Positions 1-6,975 of a stretch of DNA of 10,195 nucleotides are shown here, piece by piece (within the stretch, counting starts at the first letter, position 1; each line of letters begins with the position of its first letter). The stretch comes from Phytoactinopolyspora endophytica (GTDB lineage Bacteria > Actinomycetota > Actinomycetes > Jiangellales > Jiangellaceae): contig NZ_ML142850.1 in NCBI RefSeq assembly GCF_004138495.1, positions 3,281 to 13,475 of the forward strand. The letters run 5' to 3'. Below the pieces are notes generated by a model. The model did no database searches. It was not told the DNA's origin and saw only the letters and a list, made by a program, of their open reading frames with translations. The position numbers and the translations under genes are program-made.

Positions 1-414
1 AGGCGCCAGCAAGGCGGCAATCGATCCGGTATGAACGAGGTCAGCGGACTCGTCGATGATTCCGTCGAGCTTCCACTCGAGATCGAAGTCGTAGCTGACG
101 GTGCCGTCGGCGCAGAGGCGTGCGGTCGCGACCGACGTGCGCTTGCCTGCTTCCGCCGCGACGAGCCGAACAGCTGAACCGTCGAGCCAACGCCGGATCC
201 GGAACCCGTGCCGATCCTCCGCGATCCGGGTCGCGAGGCTGACTCGGCGGCCGAGACGCCCGAGAGCGACCGCGACATTCGCGGGGCTGCCGCCCGGTGA
301 CTCATCCACGGTGCCGTCCAACCGGTGCACGACATCGACGAGCGCTTCACCCACAACCAGGACCTTCCCGGCCACGACCCCATCAGCATCGATGCTGCTG
401 GTTTCAGCTGTCAT
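1..414 (-). CDS. PfkB-family sugar kinase (probable fructokinase), 3' part outside window
   Basis: This is the N-terminal 138 residues of a ribokinase/PfkB-family kinase; the reading frame stays open to the left edge. Visible family features are a first beta strand ending GEALVD (residues 22-27) and the substrate-site segment PGGSPANVAVALGRLG (40-55). These are followed by the 'D.HG' stretch and an RTSVATARL strand (92-100), all in the usual order. The ATP-binding C-terminal signature lies outside the window. ATG at 414 is preceded by AGGAGA with a 7-base spacer (422-427). It is the last gene of the array in view, 94 bases after the GH32 stop, with a strong hairpin between them. Family knowledge: such kinases phosphorylate fructose, ribose, KDG or related sugars. 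Context with GH32 and GH172 favours fructose to fructose-6-phosphate in the cytoplasm. The family is near certain; the substrate is inferred. Confidence 0.93.
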   Translation of the reverse strand, partial: MTAETSSIDADGVVAGKVLVVGEALVDVVHRLDGTVDESPGGSPANVAVALGRLGRRVSLATRIAEDRHGFRIRRWLDGSAVRLVAAEAGKRTSVATARLCADGTVSYDFDLEWKLDGIIDESADLVHTGSIAALLAP

Positions 415-442
415 TCTGCCGTCTCCTGTAGTGGTGGGCGGA

Positions 443-484
443 CGTCCTGCAACGCGAGTGCTATGCGCCATGCGTTGCAGGACG
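443..484 (-). other. Intergenic inverted repeat (13-bp perfect stem) before the kinase gene
   Basis: CGTCCTGCAACGC at 443-455 is perfectly complementary to GCGTTGCAGGACG at 472-484, with a 16-base loop. It lies wholly in the 94-base gap between the GH32 stop (509) and the kinase start (414), 28 bases upstream of the kinase ATG. No T-run follows on the minus strand, so a standard intrinsic terminator is not indicated. It could be an mRNA processing or stability element that sets kinase level relative to GH32, or a protein-binding dyad. Confidence 0.6.
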
Positions 485-508
485 CTTTGAGTTCAGGACA
501 CTCGTACG

Positions 509-1951
509 TCAGGCGTCCGGGAGTACCGCGGTGTCGAGGTTCCACACGTGGACGTATGCTTCTGCTCCTGACGTCACGGTCAGTTCCGGGTTCGACCAGT
601 ACACGCGCGTGGTCAGAGCAGCGCCGTCGCCGGTGAAGAGCTCGACGAGCGAACCGTCGACGAACACTGAGAACTCGCCCGTCCTCGGTCTCGGCACCGT
701 GAACTCCCGCGTACCCGCCGTTGAGTCGCTGACCTCGACGTTCACTATCGTTCCCGGAGGATCGACGCTGATGTTCAGTTCTGACTCCCCGGAGACGATC
801 GACCAGCCGCCGACGCCCTCATTCAGGTTCCCGGCCAGCTCGAGGGCGGGGCGGTCGATGACGACGCCCGTGGCCAGCTCAGCCTTGGTGACCACGGGAC
901 CGAGCCGCAGCCGCCGGAGCTCTGAAGCCGGCTCGGCCCGCGCTCGGTCTCCGTCAAGGGATACTGTCCGCGGCAAGGACAACGCGCCTACGTGCCGCAT
1001 CTCTGCCTGCGTCCGGGCCGGCACGCGCTCTTGTGCCCAGCCCCACATCAGGGTCCGCCCGGATTCGTCCGTGGTCACGGCAGGCGCGTAGAAGGCGTCA
1101 CCATAATCGAGTAATCCGACCTGCTCGCCGACGAAACGGCCGTCGGCGACGGTCCCTGCGAAGTACACCGAATGCATCAAGGGTTTCACCGCGTCCGGCA
1201 CCTGACAGCTGACGATGAGTAGTACCCGATCACCGGAGAATACGAGCTGCGGGCACTCCCAATGCTCGCCGAGATCGAGTCCGTCGCGGATACGCGGGGC
1301 ACTGTAGAAGATGCCGCGGTACTCCCACGACGTCGCGTCGCGCGACTCGTATAGCAGCACGGTGCCGTGCCTCTGACCGTCCACGGTCCCGCTGCCCAGC
1401 AGCATCTGCCATCGCTCGCCGTCGTGCCACACAAACGGGTCCCGGTGGTAGCCGCTCCCGAGATCGGCCGGCGGGGCGGGGATCAGCGGATTCGCGTCGT
1501 CCTTCGTCCACTCCGTCAGGTCCGCCGAACCCCATGCCCGGCACACCGACTCGATCCGGTCGTCATCGTCCCCGACCACGCCGGTGTAGTAGATGGCCGG
1601 GCGCCCACTCACCTCCCGCAGACAACCGGACCAGCAACCGTCCGAGTCCGGCATGCCATCCGAGTCGCGTGAACCGGGCATACGCTGCGGGCTCGGCGCG
1701 ATGGCGTCGTCGTGGCGGGTCCAGCGCACCAGGTCCGGCGACGACACATGCCCCCAACGCGGCGGGCCCCAGAACGGCGCATCCGGATTCGCCTGGAAGA
1801 ACAGGTGGTACCTCCCGTCCCACTGCACTGGGCCGTTCGGGTCGTTGATCCAGTTCCGGGCGCCGGTGACGTGGTACCGCGGCCGCCAGAAACCTGGCGC
1901 GGCCGTGTCGGCCGCTGGCGTCGTGGGCGTCGTCGGATCCGTCTGCGTCAC
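509..1951 (-). CDS. Glycoside hydrolase family 32, intracellular beta-fructofuranosidase
   Basis: The protein is 480 aa from the GTG at 1951. It has the full set of GH32 motifs: WINDPNGP at 34-41 (nucleophile D37), the YHRDP transition-state motif at 168-172 (D171) and HWECPQL at 230-236 (acid/base E232). A five-bladed propeller region is followed by the C-terminal beta-sandwich with VFVDGSLVELF at 429-439. Family activity is retaining cleavage of beta-D-fructofuranosides such as sucrose, inulobiose, fructo-oligosaccharides or levan. There is no signal peptide, so it should act in the cytoplasm on imported small sugars. The frame is open upstream to 2047, but that would run far into the preceding gene. 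The GTG at 1951 shares GTGA with the GH172 stop, typical of translational coupling, and GGAG lies about 10 bases upstream. Exact specificity cannot be read from sequence; context suggests it finishes the product of the GH172 enzyme. It contains one TTA codon (1112-1114). Confidence 0.95.
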   Translation of the reverse strand: MTQTDPTTPTTPAADTAAPGFWRPRYHVTGARNWINDPNGPVQWDGRYHLFFQANPDAPFWGPPRWGHVSSPDLVRWTRHDDAIAPSPQRMPGSRDSDGMPDSDGCWSGCLREVSGRPAIYYTGVVGDDDDRIESVCRAWGSADLTEWTKDDANPLIPAPPADLGSGYHRDPFVWHDGERWQMLLGSGTVDGQRHGTVLLYESRDATSWEYRGIFYSAPRIRDGLDLGEHWECPQLVFSGDRVLLIVSCQVPDAVKPLMHSVYFAGTVADGRFVGEQVGLLDYGDAFYAPAVTTDESGRTLMWGWAQERVPARTQAEMRHVGALSLPRTVSLDGDRARAEPASELRRLRLGPVVTKAELATGVVIDRPALELAGNLNEGVGGWSIVSGESELNISVDPPGTIVNVEVSDSTAGTREFTVPRPRTGEFSVFVDGSLVELFTGDGAALTTRVYWSNPELTVTSGAEAYVHVWNLDTAVLPDA

Positions 1952-3324
1952 TGCCTCGACTCCAGGAAGGAGGCACGGACCCGGCGTGCCTGCCCAGCGT
2001 TGGCCACCTGCCGCTCCCGGGTGTCCGCCGCACGCCGGGAGAACCATTCGGCGCGGTTCCGCTCGAACTCCGTCATCCGTTCGTCGCGCCGGCGCAGCAT
2101 CGCCTGGCGAACCTCGTCGAGCGTGTCCCGATCCGGCAGCGGCACACCGTCGGCCGGCGGCGACTGCGGCCGGCGGGGCAGCCGCTCGTCAACCGGCGGA
2201 ATCTCTAAGCGAGGGCCGGGCAGCGTCTGGTACCAGTACGCGGTGGACGACCAGTCGTCAGCGAGGTGGTTGGCGTGGCCGTGCTCCATCGTGACCCGGA
2301 TCTTCTTCTCGAACCGCACCGGGTCGGCGAGGTGGAACCGATAGCTGACCTGGTATCCGGGCACGTCACCCTCGTGCACGATGGTGCCGCAGAACGGGTA
2401 CGCGTTGCGTTGCATCCCCCAGGCCTGGTTGAAGTAGTCCTCGCCGCCGGTGCCGTGCATGCTGGGCGGCCAGCCGTCGTCGTCGATGAAGATCATGTCG
2501 TCGCCTTCGCCCCACCAGGTACCGGGGAAGTGCGCGACAGAGTGGTTGCAGCCGATGTAGTTGCCGGCGCCCTCGGTCTCCAAGATCACGTAGTTGCCGA
2601 CGCCGTCGAGGTTCGGCACCTGCGTCTCCAGGCTGTTGACCTGCAAGTCCGGCGCCCAACCATCGCACGGGTTCTCTCGCCGCCAGTGTGCGTGGAAATA
2701 CAGCGTGTCGTCCGGCAGTGGGTCGGCGTAGAGCTCGTAGTCGACGTAGTAGTACTGCACGTACGGGACGTCGTTCTGGTTCTCCACCTCGATCCGTGCC
2801 CGCGAGTTGAACGGCATCGGCAGGTAGCAGTTCAGCGCCGCTGGACCGCCGAACGTGAGCCGCTCCTCCTCCTTCACCGAAACCGTGAACGGCAGAGACG
2901 CGAAGTTCCCAGCTATCGAGTTTCCGATGCAGAAGAAGTCGCCGAGCGGGGCGACCACGCTCGGCTGTTCCTGGTCGTCCCAGTACATCCGGATCATCAC
3001 CTTCCGGTAGTAGTCCGGGTCCGTGATCTCCCAGTTCACGCCCAGCGCGTTGTGGATCTCCAGCATGGCGACACCGGCCTGACGCGGGTCGATCAGCCCA
3101 GGGCCGATGATCCGGCGGCAGGTCTGGGTAAGCCACAGGTGCGTAATGCACCCTGGGCCTTCCAGATCCGCGAGCACGGCCGTCTCGCCGGGCATGACGA
3201 CGAACGCGTCCTCGTTCCCACCGGTCTGGTCCCAGCTGGACACCCTGGCGCTGCGCGCCTGTCGGCGCTTGGCAGCCCGAGAGAGAAGATCATCGCCGAG
3301 CGCGAAGGGAAGGTTGTTCGACAC
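1948..3324 (-). CDS. DUF2961 / glycoside hydrolase family 172 protein (candidate alpha-fructofuranosidase / difructose dianhydride hydrolase)
   Basis: The protein is 458 aa from GTG 3324. DUF2961 (GH172) features in order: SSWDQTGGN at 29-37, GPGCITHLWLT at 56-66, the long jelly-roll core, WWGEGDD at 270-276 and GTGGEDYF at 291-298. In the characterised Bifidobacterium dentium enzyme (recalled from the literature) the nucleophile and acid/base are Glu270 and Glu291; the equivalents here are E273 and E295. There is no signal peptide, so it should be cytoplasmic. An ATG at 3432 would add 36 residues, but that stretch has only about 63% G/C at third positions, contains a 17-bp palindrome and lacks a nearby ribosome site. 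GTG 3324 has AGAAAGGA about 10 bases upstream. An 85-residue Pro-rich then highly charged tail ends the protein. The stop overlaps the GH32 start. Other GH172 members act on D-arabinofuranosides, so the substrate is inferred from neighbours. Confidence 0.9.
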   Translation of the reverse strand: MSNNLPFALGDDLLSRAAKRRQARSARVSSWDQTGGNEDAFVVMPGETAVLADLEGPGCITHLWLTQTCRRIIGPGLIDPRQAGVAMLEIHNALGVNWEITDPDYYRKVMIRMYWDDQEQPSVVAPLGDFFCIGNSIAGNFASLPFTVSVKEEERLTFGGPAALNCYLPMPFNSRARIEVENQNDVPYVQYYYVDYELYADPLPDDTLYFHAHWRRENPCDGWAPDLQVNSLETQVPNLDGVGNYVILETEGAGNYIGCNHSVAHFPGTWWGEGDDMIFIDDDGWPPSMHGTGGEDYFNQAWGMQRNAYPFCGTIVHEGDVPGYQVSYRFHLADPVRFEKKIRVTMEHGHANHLADDWSSTAYWYQTLPGPRLEIPPVDERLPRRPQSPPADGVPLPDRDTLDEVRQAMLRRRDERMTEFERNRAEWFSRRAADTRERQVANAGQARRVRASFLESRQ

Positions 3325-3407
3325 GAGATGCGGGTCCTTTCTGATTGGTACGTACTGGGTGGCTTCAACCGGCCTGGTTTCCTGCCACTGAATCCGCTGC
3401 GGACGAT

Positions 3408-3424
3408 GGACTCGATTCGAGTCC
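3408..3424. other. 17-bp palindrome in the permease-GH172 gap
   Basis: GGACTCGA-T-TCGAGTCC is an 8-bp perfect dyad with a one-base centre, in the 121-base gap between the MalG-like permease stop (3446) and the preferred GH172 start (3324). A one-base centre is poor for an RNA hairpin loop but good for a dimeric DNA-binding protein. It does not match the AATCGATT operator near 8050. It could be an internal operator, an RNA stem with opened central pairs, or chance. Confidence 0.4.
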
Positions 3425-3445
3425 CGTGACATGCGTCTATCGCTG

Positions 3446-4333
3446 CTACCCCTTGAGTCCTGACGCCTTGATCGACTCGATGATCTGACGCTGCAGCAAG
3501 AGGAAGACCAGCAGCGTCGGGATAGCCGCCAGCAGCGACGCGGCCATGATCAGGTTCCACTCCCCTCCGTACTGGCTCTGGAATGTGGCGATGCCGACCT
3601 GGACTACCCACAGGTCCTGGTCACGAGCGACGACGAGCGGCCACAGGAAGCTGTTCCAGGCGGCGAGGAAGGTGATGACGCTCAGCGATGCCAGCATCGG
3701 TGTGCTCAGCGGCAGCACAACTTGAACGAATCGGCGCAGGTAGCCGGCCCCATCCAGATCCGCCGCCTCCTCCAGCTCCTTCGGGAAGGACAGGTAGAAC
3801 TGGCGCATCAGGAACACCGGGAATGCGGTGAACGCGACCGGCAAGATGAGCCCTGCATAGGTGTTGTCCAGACCCATCCGGGTCACCACGTAGAACAGCG
3901 GCACCAGGATGACCGGCAGCGCGACCAGCAGCGTGCAGAAGAACATACCGAAAATGACCTCACGGCCGCGGAACCGCAGCCTCGCCAGCGCGTACCCGGC
4001 CATGGCGCCGAGCCCGACCAGGAGCACCGTGATAGCGACCGACGTCACCAGGCTGTTCAGCAGATACCGCGCGAACGGGATGCGAGTGAACACGTCGGTG
4101 ATGTTGTCCAGAGTTGGGTTGTCCGGCAGAAGGCTGGAGCTGGTCGACTCCTCTGGCGGCCGCAGTGCTCCGGAGAGCATCCATAGCAGCGGGAACAGCT
4201 GCACCGCCGCAAGCACGGTGGCGAGCACCAACGCCAGCATGGTCGACACTCGCGTGCCGCGCCGCCGACGGCTGCCGCGCATCGCCAGTGCACCTGCGCC
4301 TGTGCGTCGGCGGTCGGCCTCAGTCCCGCTCAA
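3446..4333 (-). CDS. Carbohydrate ABC transporter permease, CUT1 MalG-like
   Basis: This 295-aa inner-membrane permease has about six hydrophobic segments; the first is near residues 31-52, after a basic N-terminus. The EAA loop that docks the ATPase is clear: EAADLDGA at 189-196 with the conserved LP at 207-208. The C-terminus, IIESIKASGLKG, is typical of MalG-type subunits, where GLKG-like ends are common. The start is a TTG at 4333, chosen because AGGGAGG lies only 5 bases upstream. It overlaps the stop of the MalF-like gene by 14 bases, suggesting coupled translation. A later ATG (codon 18) is possible. It forms the channel with the preceding permease and takes sugar from the lipoprotein receptor. 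Substrate is inferred from the glycosidases downstream. Confidence 0.95.
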   Translation of the reverse strand: MSGTEADRRRTGAGALAMRGSRRRRGTRVSTMLALVLATVLAAVQLFPLLWMLSGALRPPEESTSSSLLPDNPTLDNITDVFTRIPFARYLLNSLVTSVAITVLLVGLGAMAGYALARLRFRGREVIFGMFFCTLLVALPVILVPLFYVVTRMGLDNTYAGLILPVAFTAFPVFLMRQFYLSFPKELEEAADLDGAGYLRRFVQVVLPLSTPMLASLSVITFLAAWNSFLWPLVVARDQDLWVVQVGIATFQSQYGGEWNLIMAASLLAAIPTLLVFLLLQRQIIESIKASGLKG

Positions 4334-5243
4334 AACGGCCTCCCTTGGTCAGCCAGAAAGCGATCCCGGTCAGCACCATCAGCGCCAGGGCGTACCAAAC
4401 CGCCATCGCCGACGCGTAACCGAACTGGTTGCCGCGGAACGCCTGCTGGTAGATGTAGAAGATTCCCAGGCTGGTCGAGTTCGCCGGGCCGCCCTCGGTC
4501 ATCACGAAGATCAGGTCGAACGCCTGTAGCCCGGCAAGCCCGGCGATCGTCGCCAGCACCAACGCGAAGAACGTCGTCGGCCGCAACAGCGGCAGCACCA
4601 CGCTGAACAGTGTGCGGAGGTAGCCCGCGCCGTCCAATCGAGCCGCCTCGAACAGATCACCCGGGATGTCCTGCAGCCCGCCGAGCAGGATGATCATGTA
4701 GAAGCCGACGAAGAACCAGATGCTGACGAAGACAACCGTCCACAGTGCCCAGTCCGGATCGCCGAGGAACGACGGCGGGTTCTCGACGCCGAGAGCACGC
4801 AGCCACGAGTCCACCACCCCCACGCGGTCTGCCAGCATGTACCGCCACACCAGACCGACGACGACCAGGCTCACTGTGTATGGGGCGAAGAAGGCCGCCC
4901 GGAAGAACGCACGACCCGGCAGGTTTCCGTTCACCAGCAGCGCCATCACCAGTGCCAGCACATACAGCCCCGGCACGAACGCCCCGACGTAGAGCAGCGT
5001 CACGCGCATGCTGTCCATGAACTGCGGGTCGTCGAACATGCGGCGGTAATTCTCCAGCCCGACGAAGTCCATCCGACCGAACCCATCGGCCGAGGTGAAA
5101 CTCAGCACGAACGCCATGAGCATCGGCACCAAGACGAAAACGCCGACGCCGATAGCCGACGGCGCCACGAACGCGTAACCGGCCAATGCCTCGCGTCGTC
5201 GAAGACTCATCCGTCCCGTCAACCGGCCGCTCAACCGGCTCAT
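4320..5243 (-). CDS. Carbohydrate ABC transporter permease, CUT1 MalF-like
   Basis: From the ATG at 5243 this is a 307-aa integral membrane protein with about six hydrophobic segments; the first (residues 21-48, AGYAFVAPSAIGVGVF...) follows an RRREAL basic stretch. The EAA loop is EAARLDGA at 199-206 with LP at 217-218, and the 'MTEGGP' turn at 248-253 is characteristic of MalF-type subunits. The start is uncertain. In-frame ATGs at 5366, 5345, 5339, 5243 and 5210 all lack a strong ribosome site. I prefer 5243 because its length matches the family and because the upstream stretch carries a stable inverted repeat and, near 5366, atypical codons. A start at 5366 would leave only 13 bases after the binding-protein stop. 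It overlaps the next permease by 14 bases. Confidence 0.93.
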   Translation of the reverse strand: MSRLSGRLTGRMSLRRREALAGYAFVAPSAIGVGVFVLVPMLMAFVLSFTSADGFGRMDFVGLENYRRMFDDPQFMDSMRVTLLYVGAFVPGLYVLALVMALLVNGNLPGRAFFRAAFFAPYTVSLVVVGLVWRYMLADRVGVVDSWLRALGVENPPSFLGDPDWALWTVVFVSIWFFVGFYMIILLGGLQDIPGDLFEAARLDGAGYLRTLFSVVLPLLRPTTFFALVLATIAGLAGLQAFDLIFVMTEGGPANSTSLGIFYIYQQAFRGNQFGYASAMAVWYALALMVLTGIAFWLTKGGRFERD

Positions 5244-5294
5244 CGGTCCGCCACCGTGCCGTTCGGTTCCGCCTCGCGGGTTGTCCCCGTCTTC

Positions 5295-5317
5295 GTACGC
5301 CGGCCTGGTGGGCGTAC
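5295..5317 (-). other. Stem-loop between binding-protein and permease genes
   Basis: GTACGCC (5295-5301) pairs with GGCGTAC (5311-5317) around a 9-base loop. It falls 63 bases downstream of the binding-protein stop, just before the first permease. Known precedent: stem-loops between binding-protein and permease genes (as between malE and malF) protect the upstream mRNA, so the receptor is made in excess. That role is inferred here. If the permease starts at 5366 the repeat is inside coding sequence. Confidence 0.4.
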
Positions 5318-5379
5318 CGCTATCTCGTGTGGAAGTCATCGTCATCAGGTCTGAAGTTCGAGGCATGAGACTGGCCGCC

Positions 5380-6909
5380 TCAGGAGCCGAGCGGGGCGCC
5401 GTCGTAGTCCGCCAGCGCGTCATTGATCCGTCCGTGGGCGTCCGCGGCCGCCTGCGCTGGGTCGACGCCGTTGAGCTGCGCGTCCTGGATGGCGTCGGTG
5501 ACGGCCTGGACCACCTCCGGAGTGAACCGCGGCTCGCCTCGCCCGTACGGTGTGTCGTCACTGTCGAGGTTGCCGGGGTCGAGTCCCAGGACATCGAACG
5601 CGGCGTAGGCCATCAACTCGTCCTGGTCGAACAGGCCGTCGTCGTTGGCCTTCTGCATCACCGATTTGCGCACCGGCAGGCTCTTCTTGGCGTCGAACGC
5701 CCATGTGACCAGGCGGTCGACGCTCTCCTCGCCGGCCAGCGCCCAGGCGCAGAACTCGGCGGCCGCCTCTGCGTGCGGGCTGTTCTTGTTCACGCAGAAC
5801 GCCCAACCGCCCATGTCGGTGATGGGGTCGGCGGAGGTGTCCGGGACCGGGAGCGGGAACATGCCGTACTCGAAGTCGGGCGCGCCCTCCTCCAGGAACG
5901 AGCCTCCGGCCGTCACCATCTGGGCCATCGCCGCGTAGCCGCTCGGCATGTTGGACACCAGGTCCCCGCCACCGCCGCCCTGCATGGTCCGCGGCGCCAC
6001 ACCCGCGTCGATCGCCTCCTGCCAGAATCCGAGTGCCGCCGCGGTCGCCGGCGAGTCGAAGGCCGATGCCAGCCCGGTCTCGTTGACGACGTCGCCGCCG
6101 GCCTGCCAGAGGAAGGGGTACCAGGTGAAGTTCTGGTAGACGTTCGGCGTGGTCTCGAAGAGGACGCCGAACTGGTCTCCCGTGGTGAGCTTGTCCGCGA
6201 CGTCGAGCAGCTGATCCCACGTCTGCGGGATATCGCCTTCGGACAACCCGGCCTCCTCGAAAGCCGCCACGCTGTAGAACATGGTCAGCGGTTCGCTTTC
6301 CATCGGGATGCCGTACACCCGGCCATCGACGACACGTGTGCTCAACGCCGACTCGTAGAAGTCATCGATGCCGTCGCCGAGCGCATCGGTGAGGTCGTAC
6401 AGCACGTCGCCGTTGTAGTAGCGCAGGAAGTCTCCGGGGCTGATGACGAACAGATCGGGACCGGAGCCGGCTGAGAACGCCGACTGCAGCTGCGTACCCT
6501 CGATGTACTCCGAGACCGGGATGTAGGTCAACGCGACCTGGACGCCGCCTCGCGCGTTCCACTCGTCCACGAGGTCGAGGAACCAGTCGCTCTGGGCCTC
6601 GACCGCGTAGCCACCGCCTTCCTGCGGCGCGTACCACTGCCAGAAGTCGATCACGTCGTTGCTGGTGCCAACGTCTCCCCCGGTGCCGGCTCCGGGGCCA
6701 TCACCGTTGTCGTTGCCGCAGGCCGTGAGAAATGCCCCGCCGCCGGCCAGTCCGGCACCAAGGCCGAGCGAGCTGGAGAGGAATCGCCGGCGGGAGAAGC
6801 CGGCTCGATGGCCGCCATAGCCGGAACGGCGACCTTCGCCACCATCGCGGGGTGTCCATAGCTTCCCCGGCGGCACCACGCCGCCAGAACGGTGTCGTCT
6901 GAAGCTCAT
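5380..6909 (-). CDS. Sugar ABC transporter substrate-binding lipoprotein (family 1, Tat-type signal)
   Basis: This 509-aa protein is the extracellular receptor of a CUT1 importer. An unusually long n-region (about 38 residues) leads to a twin-arginine motif SRRRF (39-43), a hydrophobic stretch and a lipobox LTAC at 61-64, giving Cys64 as the lipidated residue. The Gly/Asp-rich linker that follows is usual for lipoproteins. The mature part shows family-1 features: 'FWQWYAP', a 'GSGPDLFVISPGDF' strand-turn near 148-161, 'VYGIPMESEPLTMFYS' and 'GGWAFCVNKNS' near the second lobe. ATG 6909 has AAGGGA about 7 bases upstream. It begins 66 bases after the repressor stop with no terminator between them, so the two are probably co-transcribed. 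Aromatic residues in the mature region (FWQWY) suit sugar stacking. Ligand is inferred to be a fructose-based di- or oligosaccharide. Confidence 0.96.
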   Translation of the reverse strand: MSFRRHRSGGVVPPGKLWTPRDGGEGRRSGYGGHRAGFSRRRFLSSSLGLGAGLAGGGAFLTACGNDNGDGPGAGTGGDVGTSNDVIDFWQWYAPQEGGGYAVEAQSDWFLDLVDEWNARGGVQVALTYIPVSEYIEGTQLQSAFSAGSGPDLFVISPGDFLRYYNGDVLYDLTDALGDGIDDFYESALSTRVVDGRVYGIPMESEPLTMFYSVAAFEEAGLSEGDIPQTWDQLLDVADKLTTGDQFGVLFETTPNVYQNFTWYPFLWQAGGDVVNETGLASAFDSPATAAALGFWQEAIDAGVAPRTMQGGGGGDLVSNMPSGYAAMAQMVTAGGSFLEEGAPDFEYGMFPLPVPDTSADPITDMGGWAFCVNKNSPHAEAAAEFCAWALAGEESVDRLVTWAFDAKKSLPVRKSVMQKANDDGLFDQDELMAYAAFDVLGLDPGNLDSDDTPYGRGEPRFTPEVVQAVTDAIQDAQLNGVDPAQAAADAHGRINDALADYDGAPLGS

Positions 6910-6975
6910 GATGCGGTCCCTTCGTTGGATCCGATACGTGCTGTTGTCTGGGTGTGCTGTGGATCTAGGAGGTGA

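Noticed and set aside
1951..2047. N-terminal extension of GH32 to position 2047
   Set aside because: It would overlap the GH172 gene by about 100 bases and encodes Gly/Pro-rich residues unlike GH32; the GTGA overlap gives a better start.
2266..3429. Plus-strand open frame of about 387 codons opposite GH172
   Set aside because: Val/Arg/His-rich translation with no domain, fully antisense to a gene with conserved catalytic motifs.
5366..5594. N-terminal extension of the MalF-like permease into the binding-protein gene
   Set aside because: It is antisense-free but overlaps the in-frame end of the binding protein; its Thr/Ser/Arg-rich translation is a frame shadow.
5281..6474. Plus-strand open frame opposite the binding-protein gene
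   Set aside because: Antisense shadow of a gene with clear lipobox and receptor motifs; no recognisable protein features.
6910..6975. Separate promoter/operator for the binding-protein gene
   Set aside because: No AATCGATT-like site, no convincing -35/-10 pair and no terminator in the 66-base gap; co-transcription with the repressor gene is simpler.
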